Assembly (NCBI GenBank): GCA_007922225.1
Contig: ML679968.1
Coordinates: 11,786,399-11,850,398 of the forward strand
DNA: 64,000 nt
Origin: Emydura subglobosa
Taxonomy: Eukaryota > Chordata > Testudines > Chelidae
Reading direction: 5' to 3'
Shown here one piece after another: positions 56,215-64,000 of the stretch. The notes below the pieces were generated by a model. The model searched no databases. It worked only from the letters and a program-made list of their open reading frames with translations, and had not been told where the DNA came from. Each line of letters opens with the position of its first letter. The first letter of the stretch is position 1. The translations under genes were made by a program, and so were the position numbers.

Positions 56215-57497
56215 AAGGAACTTGGAAGAGAGGAAGATGATCAGGAACAGTCAACATGGATTCACCAAAGGAAAGTCATGCCTGACCAACCTGATTGTTT
56301 TCTATCAAGAGGTGACTGGCTCTGTGGATGTGGGGAAAGCGATGGAATTGATATACCTTGACTTTAGCACACTTTTGATACGGTCTCTCACAGTATTCTT
56401 ATCAGCAAGTTAAGGAAATATGGGTTGGATGAATGGACTATAAAATGGATAGAGAACTGGCTAGAGCATAGAGATCAATGAGGACTGATCAATGGCTCCA
56501 TGTCTAGCTGGAAGCCGGTCACAAGTGGAGTGCCCCAGGGGTCGGTCCTGGGGCTGGTTTTGTTCAACATCTTTATTAATGATCTGGAGGATGGGGTAGA
56601 TTGCACCCTCAGTAAGTTTGCAGATGACACTAAGCTAGGGGGAGAGGTAGATACCCTGGAAGGAAGGGATAGAATACAGAAGGACCTAAACAAACTGGAG
56701 GATTGGGCCAAAAAAAATCTGATGAGGTTCAACAAGGACAAGTGCAGAGTCCTGCATTTAGGACAGAAGAATCCCATGCACAGCTACAGACTGGGGACCA
56801 ATGAGCTAGGCAGCAGTTCTGCAGAAAAGGACCTGGGGGTAACAGTGGATAAGAAGCTGGATATGAGTCAGCAGCGTGCCGTGGTTGCCAAGAAGGCTAA
56901 TAGCATATTGGGCTGCATTAGTAGGAGCATTGCCAGCAGATCGAGGGAAGTGATTACCCCCTCTATTTGGCATTGGTGAGGCCGCATTTGGAGTATTGTG
57001 TCCAGTTTTAGGCCCCCCACTACAAAAAGGATGTGGAGAAGTTAGAGAGAGTCCAGTGGAGGGCAACCAAAATGATTAGGGGGCTGGAGCACAGGACTTA
57101 TGAGGAGAGGCTGAGGGAACTAGTCTTGTTTAGTCTGCAGAAGAGAAGAATGAGGGGGGATTTGACAGCAGCCTTTAACTACCTGAAAGCGGGTTCCAGG
57201 GAGGATGGAGCTAGGCTGTTCTCAGTGGTGGCAGATGACAGAACAAGGAGAAACAGTCTCAAGTTGCAGTGGAGGAGGTCTAGGTTGGACATTAGGAAAA
57301 AGTTTTTCACTAAGAGGGTGGTGAAGCACTGGAATGGGTTACCTAGGGAGGTGGTGAAATCTCCATCTTTAGAGGTTTTTAAGCTGCGGCTTGACAAAAC
57401 CCTCACTGGGATTATTTAGTTAAGGTTAGTCCTGCTTTGAACAGGGGGTTGGACTAGATAACCTCCTGAGGTCCCTTCCAACTCTATGATTCTATGG
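56215..57497 (+). mobile_element. CR1 LINE, 5'-truncated, relatively young
   Basis: It holds the reverse-transcriptase palm and the C-terminal region. The frame 56500-56979 encodes [20 protein letters not shown] and [10 protein letters not shown] (FADD at 56617-56628). After a frameshift, 57033-57419 encodes [20 protein letters not shown] and [20 protein letters not shown]. It ends with GGTCCCTTCCAACTCTATG and ATTCTATGG, the typical CR1 octamer tail. This is the best-preserved copy here, but it lacks the endonuclease part and has several breaks, so it is dead. Confidence 0.92.
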
Positions 57498-58318
57498 TCA
57501 CAGTGTTGCAAAATATACGGTCTTGGCCAGCTAAGGCAGACTTTGATTAGACAAAGGAAAAAAGAGAGGGATAGGAAAGAGAAGAAATAAAGTAGGGGAG
57601 GAAAAGGACAAATGGGTAGGGAACAACAAAGTCTAACGTTCAGATGGTATTTGGGATTTAGCCAGAGCTGGTGGAGGTTATGATGTCATATGGGTCCCTC
57701 TCCCTGGCCCAGTCTGCTCAGGACATCTCTCAGGATCAGGACAACAACTGCCCAGTGATGGTATGGTGCGTCCCAGGAGATGATGAGGGTGGCAATCATG
57801 ATGGTGAAGCACCTTCCATTTCTTTCAGTCAGCAGTTGTTTCCTTCTTATTTTCCCCCACAAGGTGGTAGTGGTTGTTTTTTTAGGGATGCCAAAAAGGA
57901 GCGATGGATGGAATAACCAATCCTGTTTTTATTTTGTCTACCAATTAGACCTAACATTCAACACACCAATTTTCATTTATTTATCTTCAGTTTCACATTT
58001 TTGTTGTTTACCACAGTTCTTGAATTATATCAGGAGGCCTTTTCGTTTAGACTAATTAAGTCTTTTTGTTTCCCTTTTGCACCTTTTCCCATTAACAGTT
58101 ATTATAATTTGCAATTTAAACATTTTCTGAATTTTATCCACTTTTCCACAGTTGAGCTGTGTCATGACCAGAAAGAAGAAATTAAAGGCAATGCCTTAAA
58201 TAGCCTGACGAGTACAAGTTTGCCAGGTTTCAGAGTGGCTGATAAGATTGCACTGTGCCTGTGTTTTTCTAGTAATGAGATTGCAAGTAAGGCAACGTCT
58301 GGCCTAGGAGAGATGGAT
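57498..58318. other. Intergenic, unclassified
   Basis: Open frames at 57671-57916 and 57780-58055 resemble nothing known to me. The 57660-57900 part is GC-richer and may be a repeat of unknown family. Confidence 0.35.
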
Positions 58319-58610
58319 GTGACTCCCAGCTCGCCTAGACATACTCACACTAGTTCTCATCAAGCTAGCATGCTAAAAATAGCAGTACAGCCACAGTTAC
58401 ACAGGGAGTGGTGAGCAGCAGCACAGCCTAGCTGCCCTAAATACAAACTCACTCAGACCCTGTGAGTATGTACTTGGGATGGCTAGCTTGTACTGCTGCT
58501 CCTGGATTACCACAGCTACAATAATATTTTTAGCAATGCTACCTTGATGAGAGCTCATGTTTACATGAGCTGGGAATCACACTCCTAGCTCTAAGGGTAG
58601 ACGTAGCCTA
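58319..58610. mobile_element. Foldback (miniature inverted-repeat) element
   Basis: The left arm (about 58319-58390: GTGACTCCCAGCTCG, TCATCAAGCTAGCATGC, TAAAAATAGC) pairs with the right arm (about 58520-58592: ATTTTTAGCAATGCTACC, TTGATGAGAGCTC, GAGCTGGGAATCACAC). The right end AAGGGTAGACGTAGCC resembles the ends of reptilian hAT-like miniature elements. It has no coding capacity. Confidence 0.7.
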
Positions 58611-59377
58611 CAAGCCAGCACCAGAGACAAAAGCTTTATTTTCTATCTTTTTTTTCTTTTCTCTCAACTTTCATGTGTGTTTGTCTTGTTTTGATCTCTA
58701 GGAAATGGGATCAGATTTTAACAACAACACCAACACAACTCAACCAACTCTTTTTTCCCCCCCAAAAAACCAGACATTGCCATTTTTATATCATCTATAA
58801 AGATTGTCAAATAAGGGGTTTTTTTCATTCTAAGACTCATCTGCAAATGAAGGGAAAAGAGACAAGGGAGATGATTAAAATGAAAGAATGACTTAATACT
58901 TTACACTTCAAATGCTTTAACAGGTTCCTTCTTTTCTGTATCTTTAATGAAAGGTTTTAAAGGCTTTTTAATAGTGTGTTTGTGATACTACTAACCAGGC
59001 TGAGGTCTCTGTATACCAAGCCCCAAATCTTATTTAATGCTGTTTAATTTTAGACAATGGTAGGGTCATGTTAAAACCTTTAACTCTTTGGGCTCATATA
59101 TTCTATCTAAATTATTACAACATCTGTTGGCAATGGGGTTTTAGCTTGGTTTAATAATGAGTGAAATAATAGTAAAAGTTCCATTTTAACCACACTGAGG
59201 GAATTAATTTTAATTTTGTGATTAACTCTGGAGGCTTTTTCCTCCTTTATCAGTACCTGGCAAAAAGTCAGTGAGGCAGAAAATGGGTAAATTATTTAGG
59301 CTTTTAATTTTGCTCTGAAGTCCTAAAATCCCATGATCGCAAAGTGCAAGCACTGATTAATTTGAAAACCCCTTCTA
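58611..59377. other. Intergenic, nothing recognised
   Basis: AT-rich with T-runs. No gene. Confidence 0.45.
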
Positions 59378-59584
59378 ATGGGTCAGAAGTATGTAGTTTT
59401 CTGGGAGTCCGTCATTACTAGAGGCACTTTGATTCCAGAATATGCCAGGACTGCCAGTCCTCTCAGTAAACTATTCAAGGCACAACAAAAGTGGTTCTGG
59501 GAACTTGCACAGGATCAGGCTAAAAAAAAGCTAAGTCAAGACCCTTGTTTAATTTCCCTTCAAACAGGTAAAGAATTCTGTCTG
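59378..59584 (+). pseudogene. LTR-element Pol fragment (RT to RNase H connection)
   Basis: A short stretch with the pattern seen after the reverse-transcriptase core of Gypsy or retroviral Pol: TLIPEYARTASPLSKLFKAQ, then WFWELAQDQA, then PCLISLQTGKEFCLS. It has no start, end or neighbouring domains and is broken near 59530. It is an old remnant, cut on the right by a CR1. Confidence 0.5.
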
Positions 59585-61353
59585 AGCTTGCTAAGGATGA
59601 GTACAAAGGAATAGTACAAGAATGCAGAGTTACACCTAGCAAGGGATATAAGAGGCAATAAGAAGAAGTTTCTTAAATATATTAGGAGCATGAGAGTTGA
59701 AAGAAAGTATAGGTCTACTTAGCAAGAAAGGAGAGCTAATAACTGATGACACCAAGAAGGCTGAGATGTTTAATCCCTATATTGCTTCAGCCTTCACTAA
59801 AAAGGTAAATGGTATCCAGATAATTAACACAATTAATATTAACAACCAGGAGGAAGGAACACAAGCCAGAATAAGGACAGAATAATTTAAAGAATATTAG
59901 ATAGGTTAGATGTATTGAAGTAAGCAGAGCCTGACAAAATTCATCTGAGATGAACTGAGGGAACTAGCTGAAGCAAACTTGGAACCATTAGCGATTATCT
60001 CTGAGAACTCATGGAGGATGAGTGAGGTCCCAAAAGACTGGAGAAGGACAAACATAGTACTTATATTTACAAAAGAGAATAAAAAGGACCAGGAAACTAT
60101 AGAACAGACAGTTTAACTTTGATACCTGGACAGATACTGTACAAAATTACTAAACAATAAATTTGTAAGCACCTAGAGGATAATGGGGTTATAAGGAATA
60201 GCCAGCATGGATTTGTCAAAAACAAATCATGCCAAGACAACCTAATTTCCTTCTTTGACAGGGTTACTGGCCTAGTGGATAATGGGAAAGCTATAGATAT
60301 GATATATCTTGATTTTAATAAGGCTTTTGACAGTCCCACATGACATTCTCATAAGCAAACTAGGGAAATGAGGTCTAAATTAAATTACTACAAGGTGGAT
60401 GCAAAGTTGGTTGAAAGATCATAGTCAAAGAATAGTTATCAATGGTTTGCTGTCAAACTGGAGGGATGTAACTAATAGGGTCGCACAGAGATCATTCCTG
60501 GGTTTGGTACTATTCAATATTTTCATTAATGACTTAGATAATGGAGTGGAAAATGCACTTATAAAACTTGCAGATGGCACTAAGGTGTGAGGGTTTGTAA
60601 GCACTTTGAAGAACAGGATTAGCATTCAAAATGACATTGACAAATTGGAGAATTGGTCTGAAATCAATACGATAACATTCATACAGATATGTTCAAATTA
60701 CTACACTCAGGAAGCAAAAACCTAATGCACAAATAGAAAGTGGGGACTAACTGGCTAGGTGGTAATACTGCTGAAAAGGATCTGGGGGTTACAGTGAGTC
60801 ACAAATTGAATATGAGTTAACATGACATAATTGTGAAAAAGGCTAATAGAACACTTAGCATTGGTTTGGCTTCAGATGGGTTACTGTGTCCATTTCTGGG
60901 CACCACATTTTAAAAAAGATGTGGACATATTGGAGGGAGTCCAGAGGAGAGCAATAAAAATGATAAAAGGTTTAGATAACCTGACCTGTGAGAAAAAATC
61001 TCAGGGAAAGACTAGAAGGGGGGACCTGAAAACAGTCTTCAAGTATTTTAAGGGCTGTTACAAAGATGACAGTCATCAATTGTTCTCCAGGTCAGCTGAA
61101 GGTAAGGCAAAAAGTAATGGGCTGCAGCAAAAGGGATTTATGTTAGATATTAGAAACACTTTCTAACTATAAGGATAGTTAAGATCTGAGATCAGCTTCC
61201 AAGGGAGGCTTTGGAATCCCCATCATTGCAAGTTTTTAAAAGGTTAGACAGCTACCTGTCAGGGATGGTCTAGGTTTACTTGGTCCCATTTAATATTGGG
61301 GGATGGATGACCTCTCACAGTTCCTCCCAGCCCTACATTTCTATGATTCTATG
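59585..61353 (+). mobile_element. CR1 LINE, decayed, plus strand
   Basis: It starts in the pre-RT region (DEYKGIVQECRVTPSKGYK-like), then has an ELITDDTKKAEMFNPYIASA stretch (59697-59885). The RT core follows (60399-60590, [20 protein letters not shown]), in which the catalytic FADD is LADG (Asp to Gly). The C-terminal region is at 60861-61166. The tail CCAGCCCTACATTTCTATG plus ATTCTATGA ends it at 61353. It is inactive. Confidence 0.85.
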
Positions 61354-61680
61354 AGCACTGTTTTATATCAAAAAGTGCACTCAAGACCCTGAGTTATTTC
61401 TTATGGAAGCAAAGTACTGAGTGCCACGGAGGAGAGTCCAAAATAAAATAGCAGACAGTGTGAAGCAGGCACTCTTGGGGTAATTAGAGAGGTAGTGAGT
61501 AAAAGCAACCCTGAGTTGATAAGCAAGGAAATTTGATAAATGATGAGAAAGTTTAATCCAGTTTATACAGATACCATTGTCTACTCCTACTTAACTATTG
61601 TGGAGAATACTTTGAAGAATTTGATCCAGATTTGGATAAAATATGGTTATTGAAACAAATCTCTACTGAACAGGTTACAG
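61354..61680. other. Unclassified sequence between CR1 and Gag-like fragment
   Basis: No recognisable feature. It may belong to the LTR element whose Gag-like piece follows. Confidence 0.35.
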
Positions 61681-62100
61681 AGTGGATGTTCTTTCTATGA
61701 GCAGATGTCAGCAGGATTTGAAACTAATGGTGTTTCCTTTGAGAAAGCAATATGGTATATTTAAGGATTCTTTAACAGCCTGGCAGGAAGGACAGAGCAT
61801 TTCTGAGTATTATAAGAAATTAAGGCAATCCTATTTTGCAGGTTGGAAGAACCCTCAGTGTGAAGAACATGATATTAATGTGCTTTTTATCAGAGGACTA
61901 AACCCTGAGATACAGAGCCCTTTGCTTGGAAGTGTGGCCTGACTGAGGAGAGGAAAGAAACTCAGGCCTCCGCTCCACTACAGGGACTTTGTCCTTGACT
62001 GTCATCCTGAAAGTCATCACATCATTGTGAAGCCCTCAGTGAGGGCATCAGTTATCACCATCACACCAGTGGAGACTCCAGTCAGAGACAAGTGAGATCC
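61681..62100 (+). pseudogene. Gag-like fragment of an LTR retrotransposon or endogenous retrovirus
   Basis: The frame 61682-61942 contains LTAWQEGQSISEYYKKLRQS followed by YFAGW and an INVLFIRGLNPEIQSPLL stretch. This is reminiscent of the capsid part of Gag (QxxxESVxEYxxRxR...F..GL.P.I). A stop follows at 61940. There is no zinc knuckle and no LTR identified. The call is by pattern only; a domesticated or unrelated sequence is possible. Confidence 0.4.
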
Positions 62101-62830
62101 TGCCCTGTTCCCCCATCTCTTGTGTGTTCCTTTCTGCCCTATTATTTTCCCTCCTTTTCTCTCTCTCTCTGCTTCCCATTTGATACTGAGTTCAACTGTA
62201 ATTCATAGCGCTAGTACAATGAAACAGCCCATCCAGCTCTGCCCAGTTTGAGAGACACTGGGAAAAGAAGAGAGACCAGACCAGCCAAATGACTTCCCAG
62301 ACCCCAGGCCAGGAGATGAATGAGAGCCCAGGGCAACTACTGTCGTGAATGACCTGTCAACTCAGTGCATCCATCTATGACTAATTTGCGGCCCAGAATC
62401 CTGAAAACATCAGCAAAAGCCTATGCCTGTTTTACTTAAGCATTGCACAGAGGAGTAGTATGTAATCTCATATGCACATATAGATTGAAGTAGTTACAGA
62501 ATATCTCTTTGTATGAGTTTGTGGCATTAACTGCATGCCTGTCAAATTAACTTGTCCAAGAGATGCATACCTTTCACTAATGTGTACAAGCTTGTGGCTT
62601 AGTAGGTATTACTAGGTATAGTTAGTGGCTTTATAAGATTATTCTTTAATTACAGCTACCACTGTAAGATGTAACGCATTGCTTAATGCATTTAGCTTTA
62701 TGCATTGCTACAATGCTAACACTATGTAAATGGGGTACTACATTCACCTACTTGCTTTAAGAACGTTACATCTCAAAAAGATTGTTTCTTTTGAAAAAAT
62801 AATTTATAAAACACAAAGGAGATCCCTCAG
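62101..62830. other. Intergenic, unclassified
   Basis: A pyrimidine-rich run (62140-62178) and otherwise AT-rich DNA. Nothing recognised. Confidence 0.4.
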
Positions 62831-62834
62831 TTTA

Positions 62835-62940
62835 GGCCTTATTTCAGGAAAGCATCCCTATTTAGGACAGCAATTATGCATGTACTTTGAAGTCAATAGG
62901 AATTGAGCATGTGCTTAATTGCTATCCTGAATGGGGACCT
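62835..62940. repeat. Short palindromic element, AGGACAGCAATTATGCATG type
   Basis: AGGACAGCAATTATGCATG on the left pairs with GAGCATGTGCTTAATTGC followed by TATCCTGAATGGGG on the right, around GAAGTCAATAGGAATT. Hairpin-forming, about 100 bp. Confidence 0.65.
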
Positions 62941-63104
62941 TTATTTGGTATGGATGGAATATCTATAAAGAGAAACTATAAATCTCAAGACAAATCTATT
63001 GGTTTTTCACCAATCACTAACGGTGCCCATGGTTCATGAATAGATTAAATATTATCTATCTTCATATAATTAGTTTATGTTGTGTGTACTAAATAAAATT
63101 GACA

Positions 63105-63540
63105 AATTCTGCTTCATAGCAACTTTTGAAGTTTTGAAATTCGTTTTCATTCCAGACTGGCATGAAACCAAAGACTTTCAGATGTTTTCCTGCAAAGAAT
63201 AATGTGTTGAAATATCCATTTTTAGATCAGAATCTGAGTTTTTCAATTTAGGAAGTTGACAGTTAGCATGCTGCTCTAGGTTGTGGGAAATCCAGATTCC
63301 AGTCCCTGCTTTATCAGATCATGCTGCATCAACCAGAGAAGACATCTGAACTTGGGTTTGCCACATCCTAATGCAGCGTCCTAACCACCAGCTTATTGAG
63401 AACCTCTTTTCCTGCTGCACCCCCTCAGAAGAACATTTCTGACAAAAACTATGTCCAAACTGATACGTTTCAGTTTTGACAAAACAGCATATTTCAACAA
63501 AATTTCCTTTTATCAAAAATGTTTCCACTAGCTCCAATAT
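63105..63540. mobile_element. AT-rich element with internal tRNA-like palindrome, copy e
   Basis: AT-rich flanks (TGAAGTTTTGAAATTCG left; CAGTTTTGACAAAACAGC and ATCAAAAATGTTTCC right) surround a palindromic module at about 63263-63400, with CCAGATTCCAGTCCCTGC on one side and CATCTGAACTTGGGTTTGCC and CCTAACCACCAGCTTATTG on the other. This is the same layout as 37432-38060 with one module. Another module end, CCCTAACCACTGGGCTAAAG, lies at 63656-63675. Confidence 0.55.
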
Positions 63541-64000
63541 ACTAAACCTACATATGGTCGTGTTATTTTCTTAGCCTACTTATATTTCAAGCTCCATTTT
63601 CAAAGGATTAAATATAGCTGCTTCTAGAGTTGATTGAAAATATTTCTGACTGAGTGCCCTAACCACTGGGCTAAAGAAACAGCTTTTTTTTTTCCACCTC
63701 CTCCTCTCCGCCCTCCCTCCTTTTGTGTGATGTATGGCATGCTTTGAGCACAACTGCTAGCTTCAGGCCCAGTGGAAAGATAGGCAGGGTAAAGCCTAAC
63801 TTTACCTAGTTTAAGGCTCACACTGAGGCTTGGGAGTGAGTCAGCATTGCACATACCCCATACATTTAGGCACGTAGGGGACTTTTACAGGAAAAATGTA
63901 AGCAACAAGGGATTTTAGGCAACTACAGGGGCTAAACAGGGGTTTTGAAGATCTCTATGATGTCTACATTTTGGATTCACTCACCTAAAATGGGAATTAG
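63541..64000. other. Window end, repeat-like
   Basis: It contains a module end at 63645-63680, a T/C-rich run (63686-63724) and TTAGGCA-type words near 63868-63920, like the DNA around 4230-5290. This suggests a further diverged composite element that continues past the window. Confidence 0.4.

Noticed and set aside
58001..58414. 137-codon open frame
   Set aside because: It runs into the left arm of a foldback element and has no recognisable domain.

Overview
This is a 64 kb piece of vertebrate nuclear DNA. It is AT-rich, with one CpG island, one large intron-split gene, and many decayed transposons. The repeats are mainly CR1 LINEs ending in the typical ATTCTATG-like octamers, a Harbinger transposase relic, MIR- and L2-like pieces, and many short palindromic elements. 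Together with a protein close to the mammalian orthologue, this points to a non-avian sauropsid, most likely a turtle and possibly a crocodilian. The taxon is inferred from repeat style, not proven.

The only real protein gene I can support is MXRA5 (matrix-remodelling associated 5, adlican), on the + strand. A CpG island (about 8150-9560) holds a probable non-coding first exon ending at 8904. Coding exons are 12237-12442, 24921-25050, 25283-25673, 29840-34972, 35734-36634 and 39116-41024. All junctions are GT-AG and the reading phases agree (2, 0, 1, 1, 2). The spliced product is 2889 residues: signal peptide, leucine-rich repeats with N- and C-terminal caps, two Ig domains, a long Ser/Thr/Pro-rich region and ten more Ig domains. 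The 3' UTR ends at an AATAAA at 41810-41815.

Layout. 1-6.9 kb: a minus-strand CR1 with a foreign insert, and a composite element with tRNA-like palindromes. 6.95-8.15 kb: a strongly diverged tandem repeat (about nine units of 130-166 bp) running up to the CpG island. 8.15-12.2 kb: promoter region and intron 1, with a MIR-like SINE. 12.4-24.9 kb: intron 2 with a LINE 3' end, a broken Harbinger transposase, AT-rich elements, short palindromes and an L2-like fragment. 25-41 kb: the rest of MXRA5. 41.8-64 kb: gene-free flank with three plus-strand CR1 copies, one carrying a nested insertion with an apparent 8-bp target duplication. It also has fragments resembling LTR-element Pol and Gag, a foldback element, and another copy of the tRNA-like palindrome.

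No tRNA, rRNA, CRISPR array or bacterial operon was seen. The least ordinary signals are the tandem array beside the MXRA5 promoter and the recurrent elements built from head-to-head tRNA-like promoter modules.
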